Of a stretch of 64,000 nt of DNA, positions 10,335 through 19,339 are shown in pieces. The stretch covers positions 2,728,001 to 2,792,000 of the forward strand of contig NZ_JACHMM010000001.1 in the NCBI RefSeq assembly GCF_014204975.1. The letters are read 5' to 3'. Position numbers and translations under genes: made by a program. A model generated the notes under the pieces. It did not search any database, was not told the DNA's origin, and saw only the letters and a program-made list of their open reading frames with translations. Within the stretch, counting starts at the first letter, position 1; every line of letters begins with the position of its first letter. Source of the stretch: Jiangella mangrovi (GTDB lineage Bacteria; Actinomycetota; Actinomycetes; Jiangellales; Jiangellaceae).

Positions 10335-11564
10335 ATGACACTGGAAGCGACTGACGGGCGGCGTGTGCGTCGTGGTGCGGTCAAGGTGGTCGCGGGGGTC
10401 GCAGGCGCGGCACTGGCGTGCACGGCCGCCGGACTGCAGGCACAAGCCGCCGAGTCCGGCCAGGCCGCCGGGCCGGACCAGCGCTCCGGCGAGTTCAGGA
10501 TCGCCGCGGACGGCTACTACGCCACCGCACAGGTGCGGACCGGGGCAGACGCGCCGCTCCCGATCGAAGTGCCGGCGCTCGACGCGCACGTCACCGTCGG
10601 GCAGATCGAGTCCGAGGCGAACTCCGCGGGCGTCGAGGGCGAGGACGAGGGCGTCTTCTCCCGCGCGTTCGGCACGATCGCCAGCATCGGTGGCGCCGGT
10701 GCCGAGTTCGACGTTCCCTACCTCGTCGAGCAGGTCGCGCTGCCCGAGGAGCCCGAGTCGGCCACCTACGGCCTGCACGGCCTCGAGGTGCCGATCGTCG
10801 GCGACCTGGACGCGATCTCCGGTGAGGTCAAGGCGAACTGGAACCAGGACCTCATCACCAAGGACGCGGAGGGTGGCGTGCTCACGTCGCTGTACTCGGG
10901 CGTCGGCGAGGTCGACCTGGTCGACGTCGCGGACCTGGGCGCGGTTGCGGACCTGCTGCCGATCGAGCTGCCCGTCGGCGGCCCGCTGGTCACCGTCGGC
11001 GCCGGCCAGCTGCTCCAGGAGACCGGGACCTTCCCGAAGGACGACGGCAGCCTGGGCGGCTACGTCGAGGTCAGCGGCCGGTTCGCCGACCTGAGCGTCC
11101 TGGGCGGGGCGGCCGAGGGCGGCATCTCGCTCGGCTTCGCGGGCTCCGACGACGGCGAGACCCCGAACGCGTGGGGCCGTCTCGAGGCGACCGGCGAGCC
11201 GGGTGGCGCGACGTTCGACTACGAGCTGCCGGCCCTGGAGCTGCACGTCGGTGACGACGAGGTCATCGACGTCGAGCCGGGCTTCGACCAGACCTTCGAC
11301 CTGGGCGGCGTGTCGGTCAACCTGAACTTCGCCGACTACCGCGAGGACGACACCGTCCTGGCCGAGGACGGCACCGTCGCGTCGGCGTCGGGCGGCGGCC
11401 TCGCGGTCCGCGTCACGCTGAGCGTCCCGGTCCCCGTCGTGGGTGACGTCGAGGTGGCCAGCGCCGAGATCGGGCTGCTGAGCTTCCCCGAGCTGAGCGT
11501 CGAGGTCCCGCAGGGCGGCATCGCCGAGCCGGCCATCGAGGCGCAGGCGGCGAAGTCCCTCTGA
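10335..11564 (+). CDS. Secreted acidic protein of unknown function
   Basis: The 409-aa protein has a basic N-terminus (GRRVRRGAVK), a hydrophobic core and a likely cleavage after AQA. The mature part is acidic, Gly- and Val-rich, contains no Cys and has no LPXTG or membrane anchor. It looks like an all-beta protein: runs such as LPIEVPALDAHVTVG and FDYELPALELHVG resemble each other, which hints at a duplicated beta unit. I do not recognise the family. AAGGAG six nt upstream favours the ATG at 10335 over the one at 10317. A small hairpin (11596-11620) follows. Confidence 0.72.
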   Translation: MTLEATDGRRVRRGAVKVVAGVAGAALACTAAGLQAQAAESGQAAGPDQRSGEFRIAADGYYATAQVRTGADAPLPIEVPALDAHVTVGQIESEANSAGVEGEDEGVFSRAFGTIASIGGAGAEFDVPYLVEQVALPEEPESATYGLHGLEVPIVGDLDAISGEVKANWNQDLITKDAEGGVLTSLYSGVGEVDLVDVADLGAVADLLPIELPVGGPLVTVGAGQLLQETGTFPKDDGSLGGYVEVSGRFADLSVLGGAAEGGISLGFAGSDDGETPNAWGRLEATGEPGGATFDYELPALELHVGDDEVIDVEPGFDQTFDLGGVSVNLNFADYREDDTVLAEDGTVASASGGGLAVRVTLSVPVPVVGDVEVASAEIGLLSFPELSVEVPQGGIAEPAIEAQAAKSL

Positions 11565-11737
11565 GACTCGCCGGGCCCCTGTGCCGGCGATCGAGCACGG
11601 CGGCTCCACCCGCCGCCGTGATGAGAAATGAATGAATGAGTGCTCGTGGGTCCGGTCACCTCGCCAGAGGCGGCCGGGCCCACGAGTCGTTCCCGGGCTG
11701 GGCGGGGCAGAGGTTCTGCGGGGGTGGTGAGGTGGCT

Positions 11738-12263
11738 CCCCGTCCCCCTGCTGCCCAGTGTCTTAGCCGCGCACGCACACCTCAAGTCGGCGCCCTCTGG
11801 TGTTGGGTCGCTGCTGTGGTCGGGGGGCTTCGACTTGACCCGCACGCACCCGGCCAAGAACCTGGCAGCTATCAGGGGGACGGGGAGGCCCTGGGCACGC
11901 CTCGCCGTCGTGCGCGCCCGTTTCGCCCCGTTTGCCGGGCTGTGGACAGCGATGATCATCAACGATCCGCTACATCACCACGATTACCCGAGCCTCAACA
12001 CGATTGCAGGCGTGATGAGGCTCGGGTAATCGTGGTGGGCGGCCCAGCAAACGCCCCCGAAATCCCACATCGTGGACCGCCAAGGGCCTCCCGAGAGCGC
12101 ACCCGTCGCCAGACTCCCCCGTCCCCCTGATAGCTGCCCGTTCTTAGGCCGCGAGCGGGCGGGTCAAGTCCAAGCGCCCCAACACCAGCGGCACGCAAGC
12201 ACAGAGCGCGCGGACTTGAGGCGACCGTTCGCGGCTAAGAAAATGGGCAGCAGGGGGACGGGG
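11738..12263. repeat. Nested inverted-repeat array in the 757-bp gene-free stretch before disA
   Basis: No gene is supported between 11565 and 12320. Four related units of 51-54 bp lie there: A (11738-11788, forward), B (11832-11885, reverse), C (12117-12170, forward) and D (12213-12263, reverse). Each starts with CCCCGTCCCCCTG, has CTTAG or CTTGG in the middle and ends with TCAAGTC. A matches D, and B matches C, so the array is palindromic overall around a 22-bp hairpin. TGGTGTTGG after A also pairs with CCAACACCA before D. It resembles a REP-like or non-autonomous mobile element; no transposase is present. Confidence 0.7.
11976..12037. repeat. Perfect 22-bp inverted repeat (central hairpin of the array)
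   Basis: Arms 11976-11997 and 12016-12037 are exact reverse complements (CACCACGATTACCC...) around an 18-nt loop. There is no T-run, so simple termination is less likely than a structural or mobile repeat. A TGATGATCATCAA motif lies 10-25 nt before it. Confidence 0.85.
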
Positions 12264-12320
12264 GAACCCCACGCAACCACGCGCCGAGACCCCGGCGACC
12301 AGCCTCGATGGAAGGTCCCG

Positions 12321-13415
12321 TCAGACGTAGCGTTCGAGGATGCTGGACTCGGCCAGCCGGGAGAGGCCCTCGCGGACGCTGCGGGCGCGGGACTCGCCCA
12401 CGCCCTCGACGGCCTGGAGGTCGTCGACGCTGGCGGCCAGCAGCTTCTGCAGCCCGCCGAAGTGCTCGACCAGGCGGTCGATGACGCTGTCGGGCAGGCG
12501 CGGCACACGCGCCAGCAGCCGGAAGCCGCGCGGGCTCACTGCCGCGTCGAGCTGCTCGCCGCCGCCGGGGAAGCCGAGGGACCGGGCGACCGCGCCGAGG
12601 TCGAGCAGCTCGGTGCCGGACAGGGTGTCGAGGGCGCTGATGGCCTCGCCGAGGCTGCGCTTGCGCCGGCCGGACGGCGCCGGCAGGTAGTCGCGGATGA
12701 CCAGTTCGCGGTCGGAGTCGACGCCGGCGACGAGCTCGTCGAGCTGCAGGCTGAGCAGGCGGCCGTCGGTGCCGAGCTCGACGACGTAGCCGTCGATCTC
12801 GACCGAGATGCGCCGCACCATCTCGAGGCGCTGCGCCACCGAGACGACGTCGCGGACGGTGACGAGGTCCTCGATCTCGAGCGCCGACAGCGTGCCCGAC
12901 ACCTCGTCGAGGCGCAGCTTGTAGCGCTCGAGGGTGGCCAGCGCCTGGTTGGCGCGGGACAGGATCTGGCCGGCGTCCTCGAGCACGTAGCGGATGTCGT
13001 CGACGTAGATGGCGACGATGCGCATGGACTGGCTGACCGAGATGACCGGGAACCCGGTCTGCTTGGCCACCCGCTCGGCCGTGCGGTGCCGGGTGCCGGA
13101 CTCGGTGGTCGGGATGGAGGGATCGGGTACGAGCTGGGTGGCGCACTTGAGGATCTTGGTGCAGTCGCGGTCGACGACGATGGCGCCGTCCATCTTGGCC
13201 AGCTCGCGCAGCCGGGTGGCGCTGAACTCGACGTCGAGGCTGAACCCGCCGGTGGACATGGCCTCGATGGTCTTGTCGTAGCCCAGCACGACCAGGGCGC
13301 CGGTGCGCCCGCGCAGGATCCGCTCCAGCCCTTCGCGCAGGTTGGTGCCGGGCGCGACGGCTGCGAGAGCCAGGCGCAGTTTCGCGTCGGCGCCGGCTCG
13401 ATCGATGCCTTGCAC
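12321..13415 (-). CDS. disA: Diadenylate cyclase / DNA integrity scanning protein DisA
   Basis: The 364-aa octameric enzyme makes cyclic di-AMP from two ATP and scans DNA. The DAC domain carries DGAIVVD and RHRTAER, the two catalytic motifs. The C-terminal part has a helix-hairpin-helix DNA-binding region ([21 protein letters not shown]). The GTG start at 13415 gives [14 protein letters not shown]; only a weak GGGGT precedes it. It lies 157 nt downstream of radA on the same strand, the conserved radA-disA pairing seen in Bacillus and Mycobacterium, where RadA restrains DisA activity. Confidence 0.95.
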   Translation of the reverse strand: MQGIDRAGADAKLRLALAAVAPGTNLREGLERILRGRTGALVVLGYDKTIEAMSTGGFSLDVEFSATRLRELAKMDGAIVVDRDCTKILKCATQLVPDPSIPTTESGTRHRTAERVAKQTGFPVISVSQSMRIVAIYVDDIRYVLEDAGQILSRANQALATLERYKLRLDEVSGTLSALEIEDLVTVRDVVSVAQRLEMVRRISVEIDGYVVELGTDGRLLSLQLDELVAGVDSDRELVIRDYLPAPSGRRKRSLGEAISALDTLSGTELLDLGAVARSLGFPGGGEQLDAAVSPRGFRLLARVPRLPDSVIDRLVEHFGGLQKLLAASVDDLQAVEGVGESRARSVREGLSRLAESSILERYV

Positions 13416-13572
13416 GTGACCCCTGTCGTGACCCGGACGGCTTGTCGTGATGAACAGTGTACGGTCGCGCCCCGTGCGGCCCGGCGAGGGACGGCAGACG
13501 ACGCTGGATTGAACAGTCTAGGGCGTCATGTGCCGTCGTGAGACGACGATCGCGTCAATACCACGCAACGAT

Positions 13573-14976
13573 TCAGGTGTGTTGCGGCGAATCCGCGGCC
13601 AAACCGGCGTTCCGGCCGGCGCTGTCGCGGGCCGCCGCGAGCGCCTGCCCGACGTCGGCCACCTCGACGACGCGGATGCCGTCGGGCACCGGCCCGGGGT
13701 CGGCCGGCACCAGTGCGGTGGTGAACCCCATGCGCCCGGCCTCGGCCAGCCGCCGCGACAGCCCGCTGACCCGGCGGATCTCGCCCGCGAGGCCGACCTC
13801 GCCGAGCGCCGTCAGCCCGGCCGGCAGCGGCGTGCCCGAGGCCGCGCTGGCCACCGCGAGCAGCAGCGCGAGGTCGGCCGACGGCTCGGACAGCTTGGCG
13901 CCGCCGACGGTGGAGGTGTAGACGTCGCTGTTGCTGAGCCGGACCTGACCCCGTCGTTCCAGCACCGCCAGCACCATGGCCACCCGCGAGGAGTCGAGCC
14001 CGCTGTTGGCCCGCCGCGGCGTGGCCAGCGCCGACGTGGCCACCAGCGCCTGCACCTCGCCCAGCAGCGGGCGCCGGCCCTCGAGCGTGACGGTGATGCA
14101 GGTGCCTGGCACGGGGGTGGAGTGCCGCGAGAGGAACAGGCCGGTGGGGTCGGCGAGGGAGCTGATCCCGGTGTCGGTGAGGTCGAAGCAGCCCACCTCG
14201 TCGGCCGGGCCGAACCGGTTCTTGACGGTCCGGACCAGTCGCAGCCGCGAGTGCCGGTCGCCCTCGAAGTGCAGCACGACGTCGACCAGGTGCTCGAGCA
14301 CGCGCGGGCCGGCGATGCTGCCGTCCTTGGTGACGTGCCCGACGAGGATGGTGGCGATGCCGCGGTCCTTGGCCACGCGGATGAGCGACGCCGCGACCTC
14401 GCGCACCTGGGTCACGCCGCCGGCCGCGCCGTCGACCGCCTGGCTGGACACCGTCTGGACGGAGTCGAGCACCACCAGCGACGGCTGCACCTCCTCGATG
14501 TGCCCGATGACGGCGGACAGGTCGGTCTCGGCCGCGAGGTAGAGGTGGTCGGCGACGGCGCCGGTGCGCTCGGCCCGCAGCCGCACCTGGGCCGCGGACT
14601 CCTCGCCGGTGACATAGAGGGCGCGGCCGGCCTCGTGCGCCCAGCGCGCCGTGACGTCGAGCAGCAGGGTCGACTTGCCGACACCGGGCTCGCCGGCCAG
14701 CAGGATGACCGCACCCTGCACCAGCCCGCCGCCCAGCGCGCGGTCGAACTCGCCGACCCCGGTGGGTCGCGAGCGGGCGGCCTCGATGGCGACCGAGCCG
14801 ATGGGCCGCGCGGCCTCGGTGACCGGGCCGGCCGCGGTGACACCGGCCTTCGCCACCCCGGCCTGCTCGACCGTGCCCCACGCCTGGCACTCGCCGCACC
14901 GCCCGACCCACTTGGCCGTGGTCCAGCCGCACTCGGAGCACCGGAACGACGGGGCCGCCGTCTTCGCCTTCGCCAT
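13573..14976 (-). CDS. radA: DNA repair protein RadA (Sms)
   Basis: The 467-aa RecA-like ATPase assists branch migration in recombination repair. The N-terminal zinc finger is CSECG ... CGEC. Walker A is GEPGVGKST, and the RadA-specific KNRFG motif and a Lon-like C-terminal domain follow. The ATG at 14976 gives MAKAKTAAPSFRC. It is upstream of disA, and cotranscription is likely. Confidence 0.96.
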   Translation of the reverse strand: MAKAKTAAPSFRCSECGWTTAKWVGRCGECQAWGTVEQAGVAKAGVTAAGPVTEAARPIGSVAIEAARSRPTGVGEFDRALGGGLVQGAVILLAGEPGVGKSTLLLDVTARWAHEAGRALYVTGEESAAQVRLRAERTGAVADHLYLAAETDLSAVIGHIEEVQPSLVVLDSVQTVSSQAVDGAAGGVTQVREVAASLIRVAKDRGIATILVGHVTKDGSIAGPRVLEHLVDVVLHFEGDRHSRLRLVRTVKNRFGPADEVGCFDLTDTGISSLADPTGLFLSRHSTPVPGTCITVTLEGRRPLLGEVQALVATSALATPRRANSGLDSSRVAMVLAVLERRGQVRLSNSDVYTSTVGGAKLSEPSADLALLLAVASAASGTPLPAGLTALGEVGLAGEIRRVSGLSRRLAEAGRMGFTTALVPADPGPVPDGIRVVEVADVGQALAAARDSAGRNAGLAADSPQHT

Positions 14977-15022
14977 GCCCAGAACGGTAGCCGCCGGCTC
15001 CGACAGGCCACCGGAAACGAGG

Positions 15023-15727
15023 CTAGAACCGCCGCCAGAACAGGTTGACGGCGTAGTCGACCGAGGTGCCGGCGTGCTCGGCCAGGACGGCGTCGGCGGT
15101 CTTCGGGTCGAACTCGATCCGCACGACCGCCTCGAACGACGCGCGGTCGGGCTGCTCCCAGCGCATGGTCAGCTGCTCGCGGTGCCAGCCCTGCCGGGCC
15201 CAGAACCGCTCGACGGCCTCGGGGTCGTACTGCGGCAGCCCGGTGCGGAACCAGCGGCCGAAGGTCGACCGGGTGGCGTCGTTGTCGATGACGAACGCGG
15301 TGCCTCCGTGGCGCATGACGCGGCCGAGCTCCGTCAGCCCCGGCTCGCAGCCCGGCCCGAAGAAGTAGGCCCAGCGGGCGTGCGCGACGTCGACCGACGC
15401 CGGCGGGAGCGGCAGCTGCTGGGCCTTGCCGCGCAGAACGGTGATGCGGGAGCGGACGGCGGCCGGCAGCGCGGCGACCCGCGCCTCGGCCTGCTGCACC
15501 AGCGGCTTGTGCGGCTCGACGCCGACGACACGCCGGGCCGACGCGGCGAAGCGGGGGAGGTGGAACCCGGACCCGCAGCCGACGTCGAGCGCGTCGAGCC
15601 CGGACCAGTCGTGCAGCCGCAGCATGGCGGCCTCGATGACACCGCCGGGGTCGACCCCGCGGTTCTCCAGTTCATAGACGTCCGGGTAGTGCCAGATGTT
15701 CGGACTCGGGATCACGTCGCGGCGCAC
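15023..15727 (-). CDS. Class I SAM-dependent methyltransferase
   Basis: The 234-aa protein has a Rossmann methyltransferase fold. Motif I is ALDVGCGSGFHLPRF, followed by the acidic VGVEPHKP loop and the VDVAHARWAYFFGPG motif IV region. It starts MRRDVIPSPNIWHYPDVYELEN from GTG 15727. The substrate is unknown. It stops 46 nt before radA on the same strand, so it may be the first gene of a methyltransferase-radA-disA unit. Confidence 0.85.
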   Translation of the reverse strand: MRRDVIPSPNIWHYPDVYELENRGVDPGGVIEAAMLRLHDWSGLDALDVGCGSGFHLPRFAASARRVVGVEPHKPLVQQAEARVAALPAAVRSRITVLRGKAQQLPLPPASVDVAHARWAYFFGPGCEPGLTELGRVMRHGGTAFVIDNDATRSTFGRWFRTGLPQYDPEAVERFWARQGWHREQLTMRWEQPDRASFEAVVRIEFDPKTADAVLAEHAGTSVDYAVNLFWRRF

Positions 15728-15830
15728 AGACCAATCATTGCAGACCCTTTCGCCGAATTCGGACAGAAAGGATGCAGGAATGTCGTGTCACCGGTATGTC
15801 ACCTAGTTGAATGACCTTTTGTAGAGTACC

Positions 15831-15859
15831 TTGACACCCTTGGACAGGGGGTCGAATGT
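15831..15859 (+). promoter_or_regulatory. Candidate promoter of the LPDTG repeat protein
   Basis: A consensus -35 TTGACA (15831-15836) is followed after 17 nt by GAATGT (15854-15859). Transcription would start near 15866 and leave about a 60-nt leader ending in GAGGAG before the GTG at 15928. Confidence 0.5.
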
Positions 15860-15927
15860 ACTCCCTGGCGGGCATCCGGGTAATCAGGTTGCCTGGGAAA
15901 CTTCTTTCGAATGATTTGAGGAGAATT

Positions 15928-17475
15928 GTGCTGAAGACAGTGCTGCGTGGCGCCGTTGTGGCCGGCGCTGCGCTCGCCGCCTGTTTCGCCCTGAGCGTTC
16001 CGGCGGCCACGGCCGCGGAGGGGAAGGCTCTCGACTTCCCCACCGAGATCACAAGTGTCGACGAGGCCAACGGCCTCCTGGACACCCTCGGCCTCGGCGA
16101 CATCGAGGTCGGCAACAGCCTCTGCGCGCTGCCTTGGCTGTGGCAGGGCCCGTTCAACATCTTCGTCGGCGGCCAGGAGGCCTTCTACGAGGCCTGCAAC
16201 GGCAACACCGGCATCGCCATCGGTGACGGCATCAACGTCCTGAACAACAACGCCGACTCCTACGGTGACGGCATCAACGTCCTCAACAACGCCTGCGCCG
16301 CTCCGTGGCTCTGGCAGGGCCCGGCCAACGGCGCCGTCGAGGACCAGTCCGCCTACTACGTGGTCTGCAACACCGAGGAGACCACCTACGGCGACGGCAT
16401 CAACGTGCTCAACGGTGCCTGCGCCCTCCCGTGGCTGTGGCAGGGCCCGGCGAACGTGTTCGTCGAGGGCCAGGAGGCGACCTACGTCGCCTGCAACAGC
16501 AACGGCACCACCTACGGCGACGGCCTCAACGTGGGCAACAACGCCTGCGCGCTGCCGTGGCTGTGGCAGGGCCCGGTCAACGGGTTCAGCGACGGTCAGT
16601 CCGCGCACTACGCGGCCTGCAACAACGACGGCACGCTGACCGGCGACGGTGCCAACCTGCTGAACGGCGCCTGCGCCGCTCCGTGGATGTGGCAGGGTCC
16701 GGTCAACGCGGTCCTGGGCGAGCAGTCGGCCCACTACACCGCCTGCAGCGGTGCCAGCACGCCGACCTCGAACGACCTGCTCAGCAGCGTCGCCGCGGTC
16801 CTCGAGGGTGACGGTGGCAGCATCGACATCCTCAACGACGCGTGCGCCGCGCCGTGGCTGTGGCAGGGCCCGGTCAACGCCGTCATCGGCAGCCAGGAGG
16901 CCTACTACCAGGCCTGCGACATGCGCGCCGAGGCGGAGACCGAGACCGACGGCACTGAGGTCGACGGCACCGAGGTCGACGGCACTGAGGTCGACGGGAC
17001 CGAGGTCGACGGCACTGAGGTCGACGGGACCGAGGTCGACGGCACTGAGGTCGACGGGACCGAGGTCGACGGCACTGAGGTCGACGGCACTGAGGTCGAC
17101 GGCACTGAGGTCGACGGCACTGAGGTCGACGGGACCGAGGTCGACGGCACTGAGGTCGACGGCACTGAGGTCGACGGCACTGAGGTCGACGGGACCGAGG
17201 TCGACGGCACCGAGGTCGACGGCACCGAGACCGACGGCACCGAGACCGACGGGTCGGACGACGGCTCCGAGGACGGGTCGGACGACGGCTCGGCCGACGG
17301 GTCGGAGGACGGCTCGGACGACGGCACCGCCAGCGGGGCCGACGACGGCTCCGGTGACGGCGAGTCGCTGCCGGACACCGGTGCGTCGAGCCAGCTGGTG
17401 TTCGTCGGCGCGGGCCTGCTGCTCGCCGGCGCGGCCGCCGCGTTCGCGGTGAACCGCCGTCAGGTCCAGCAGTAA
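15928..17475 (+). CDS. Sortase-anchored surface protein with six CX23C/PWLWQGP repeats
   Basis: The 515-aa protein has a signal peptide ([13 protein letters not shown]..., cleavage near ATA-AEG). Six repeats span roughly residues 60-331, each with consensus NxACAxPW(L/M)WQGPxN, then Q-x-A-x-Y-x-x-C. Two Cys are exactly 24 residues apart in every copy, which suggests one disulfide per repeat. A 100-residue [10 protein letters not shown] stalk (342-441) and an SDDGS-type acidic segment lead to LPDTG (481-485), a hydrophobic segment and NRRQVQQ, a sortase signal. I do not recognise the repeat family. The start GTG 15928 follows GAGGAG by 5 nt. A secreted two-repeat paralogue lies at 21285-21761. 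Confidence 0.88.
   Translation: MLKTVLRGAVVAGAALAACFALSVPAATAAEGKALDFPTEITSVDEANGLLDTLGLGDIEVGNSLCALPWLWQGPFNIFVGGQEAFYEACNGNTGIAIGDGINVLNNNADSYGDGINVLNNACAAPWLWQGPANGAVEDQSAYYVVCNTEETTYGDGINVLNGACALPWLWQGPANVFVEGQEATYVACNSNGTTYGDGLNVGNNACALPWLWQGPVNGFSDGQSAHYAACNNDGTLTGDGANLLNGACAAPWMWQGPVNAVLGEQSAHYTACSGASTPTSNDLLSSVAAVLEGDGGSIDILNDACAAPWLWQGPVNAVIGSQEAYYQACDMRAEAETETDGTEVDGTEVDGTEVDGTEVDGTEVDGTEVDGTEVDGTEVDGTEVDGTEVDGTEVDGTEVDGTEVDGTEVDGTEVDGTEVDGTEVDGTEVDGTETDGTETDGSDDGSEDGSDDGSADGSEDGSDDGTASGADDGSGDGESLPDTGASSQLVFVGAGLLLAGAAAAFAVNRRQVQQ
16132..16917 (+). repeat. Six-copy CX23C repeat region within the surface protein
   Basis: Repeat units are about 102-105 nt apart for copies 2-5, with longer linkers after copies 1 and 5. 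The core AC(A)(L/A)PW(L/M)WQGP is nearly invariant; the linker GDGINVLNN is shared by several copies. Copy 1 has LC instead of AC at its first Cys, and copy 5 ends ACS rather than ACN. The similarity is clear at nucleotide level (TGGCTGTGGCAGGGCCCG), pointing to internal duplication. Confidence 0.85.
16951..17250 (+). repeat. 15-bp tandem repeat encoding the GTEVD stalk
   Basis: Twenty in-frame 15-bp units occur: 18 encode GTEVD (16951-17220) and two encode GTETD. Two main nucleotide variants, GGCACTGAGGTCGAC and GGGACCGAGGTCGAC, alternate in blocks, which indicates recent unequal crossing-over. Copy number changes would alter stalk length without a frameshift. It is not a CRISPR: the units are contiguous with no spacers. 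Confidence 0.95.
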
Positions 17476-17503
17476 GAGGTCAGCTCCACAGTAAGTCTCC
17501 TGC

Positions 17504-17549
17504 AGAGGCCGCCGGCCCCGACCAATGAGGTTCGGGACCGGCGGTCTCT
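17504..17549. terminator. Bidirectional hairpin terminator
   Basis: Arms 17504-17521 and 17532-17549 pair over 18 positions, with only two GU-type mismatches and a 10-nt loop. The hairpin lies between the convergent surface-protein gene and the Cys-rich protein gene. Confidence 0.75.
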
Positions 17550-17554
17550 CTGTG

Positions 17555-18310
17555 TCAGTGCTCCTGCTGCCGCGCCGCCGTGGCCGGATGCACCAGCAGC
17601 GGCAGCTGGGCGGCGAGGAACGCCTCGCAGTGCCGGGCCAGCTCCTCGTAGGCCTTGTCGCCGACGAGCGCGCGCAGCTCGGGCTCGTTGGACCGGTACA
17701 CCGGCTCGCGGCCCACGTGCGCCTCGGTGGCGGTGGTGCAGTACCAGGTCATGTCGTGCCCGCCGGGACCCCAGCCGGCGCGGTCGTACTCGCCGATGCT
17801 GATCTCGAGGTACGTGGACCCGTCGGGGCGCTCCGCGTCGCGGTAGGTGCGCCGGATGGGCAGCTGCCAGCAGACGTCGGGCTTGGTCTCGAGCGGGTGC
17901 TGCCCGACGGTGAGCGCGTAGGCGTGCAGCGCGCAGCCCGTGCCGCCCTCGAACCCGGGCCGGTTGAGGAACACGCAGGCGCCGTCGACGACGCGGGTCT
18001 TGCGCTCGCCCTCGTCGTCGACCTCGATGACGCCGCCGCGCAGGCCCTCGTCGCGCAGCTGCCAGACGTCGGGGCCCAGCCGGTTCGCGTAGCCGCGCAC
18101 GCGCTTCTCGTCGTCCTCGTCGGAGAAATGGGCGCCGTGCGTGCAGCAGCCGTCGTCGGGCCGCTCGGCGTAGATGCCCGGGCAGCCCTGGCCGAAGATG
18201 CACGTCCACCGCGACGTCAGCCAGGTCAGGTCGCAACGCAGCACCTGGCCGTCGTCGGCGGGGTCGGTGAACTCGACCCAGGCTCGCGCTCCGCGTGTCG
18301 GCAGCTCCAC
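17555..18310 (-). CDS. Conserved Cys-rich actinobacterial protein (Rv0495c-like)
   Basis: The 251-aa cytoplasmic protein has many Cys, including [14 protein letters not shown] and [10 protein letters not shown], then CVF, GCALH, VCWQLP and WYCTT. The spacing suggests bound metal or an Fe-S-type centre, as in YkgJ/DUF3109-type proteins; this is inference. It is divergent from the ppx-like gene, exactly as Rv0495c is from Rv0496, which supports orthology. The start GTG 18310 is chosen from the [15 protein letters not shown]-terminus; the two divergent start codons are only 21 nt apart. Confidence 0.78.
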   Translation of the reverse strand: MELPTRGARAWVEFTDPADDGQVLRCDLTWLTSRWTCIFGQGCPGIYAERPDDGCCTHGAHFSDEDDEKRVRGYANRLGPDVWQLRDEGLRGGVIEVDDEGERKTRVVDGACVFLNRPGFEGGTGCALHAYALTVGQHPLETKPDVCWQLPIRRTYRDAERPDGSTYLEISIGEYDRAGWGPGGHDMTWYCTTATEAHVGREPVYRSNEPELRALVGDKAYEELARHCEAFLAAQLPLLVHPATAARQQEH

Positions 18311-18331
18311 TCCACGAGTATCGTCCTTTCC

Positions 18332-19291
18332 GTGCGCATGGGTGTGCTCGACGTCGGTTCCAACACCGTCCATCTGCTTTTGGTCGACGCCCATCGCGGC
18401 GCCCGGCCCCTCCCGGCGTACAAGCGCAAGACCGAGTTGCGCCTGGTCGAGCTGCTCGACGACTCCGGCTCCATCAGCAAGGACGGCGCCGAGCGGCTGC
18501 TCGAGAGCTGCCGCGAGGCGGTCCAGGTCGCCGAGGACAAGGGCGCGACCTCGATGCTGGCGTTCGCGACGTCGGCGCTGCGCGAGGCCGTCAACGGCAC
18601 CGCCGTCCTCGACCGCGTGCGCGAGGAGGCCGGCGTCGACCTGCAGATCCTGTCCGGCCAGGACGAGGCCCGGCTCACGTTCCTGGCGGTGCGGCGCTGG
18701 TACGGGTGGTCGGCGGGCCGGCTGCTGAGCTTCGACATCGGCGGCGGCTCGCTCGAGCTGGCGGCCGGCGGCGACGAGGATCCCGATGTCGCCGTCTCGC
18801 TGCCGCTGGGCGCCGCCCGGCTCACCCGCGCCTGGTTCAGCGACGACCCGCCGTCGAAGGACGAGCTGCGGGCGCTGCGCCGGCACGTCCGCGCCGAGAT
18901 CGCCTCCATCGTCGGCAGCATCAACCGCTACGGCGCGCCCGACCGCGCGGTCGCCTCCAGCAAGACGTTCCGGTCGCTGGCCCGTGTGGCCGGCGCCGCG
19001 CCGTCGGGCGACGGGCCGTACGTCCGGCGCACGCTCAGCCGCTCCGACGTGCAGGATCTGGTCAAGAAGCTGGCGGGCATGACGGCGTCGGAACGCTCGA
19101 AGCTGCCCGGCGTCTCGGCCGGCCGGGCCGGGCAGCTGCTGGCCGGTGCCGTCGTCGCCGACGCCGCCATCGACCTGTTCGAGGTCGACGAGGTCGACAT
19201 CTGCCCATGGGCGCTGCGCGAGGGGGTCATCCTGCGCCGGCTCGACCAGATCGAGGGGGCCGGTTTCGGCGAAACGGACGAATCGGGTTAG
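18332..19291 (+). CDS. ppx: Ppx/GppA family exopolyphosphatase
   Basis: The 319-aa ASKHA-fold phosphatase is close to M. tuberculosis Rv0496. It has [11 protein letters not shown] (phosphate-1 loop), [33 protein letters not shown] (phosphate-2 loop) and ICPWALREG. It should hydrolyse polyphosphate and/or pppGpp. The GTG at 18332 yields [12 protein letters not shown], matching the family N-terminus. A TATCGT -10 box ends 7 nt earlier, so the mRNA is probably leaderless. Confidence 0.92.
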   Translation: MRMGVLDVGSNTVHLLLVDAHRGARPLPAYKRKTELRLVELLDDSGSISKDGAERLLESCREAVQVAEDKGATSMLAFATSALREAVNGTAVLDRVREEAGVDLQILSGQDEARLTFLAVRRWYGWSAGRLLSFDIGGGSLELAAGGDEDPDVAVSLPLGAARLTRAWFSDDPPSKDELRALRRHVRAEIASIVGSINRYGAPDRAVASSKTFRSLARVAGAAPSGDGPYVRRTLSRSDVQDLVKKLAGMTASERSKLPGVSAGRAGQLLAGAVVADAAIDLFEVDEVDICPWALREGVILRRLDQIEGAGFGETDESG

Positions 19292-19339
19292 AGTCTTCTG
19301 GCCGTTATCGACCCGTGACCTGACGGAGGACCGCCGCAC

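Noticed and set aside
11640-12130. Plus-strand frames across the inverted-repeat array
   Set aside because: They cross the repeats and the hairpin, lack ribosome-binding sites and have no recognisable protein features.
16951-17250. Possible CRISPR array
   Set aside because: The 15-bp units are contiguous with no spacers and lie in frame inside a gene; no cas genes are present.
16905-17378. Antisense frame encoding repeated PSTSV units
   Set aside because: It is the complement of the 15-bp GTEVD stalk repeat; no start signal or independent support.
15928-17475. Assignment of the repeat proteins as chaplins or rodlins
   Set aside because: The two-Cys repeat and long/short pairing are similar in plan, but the sequence motif and Cys spacing do not match chaplin or rodlin domains as I know them.
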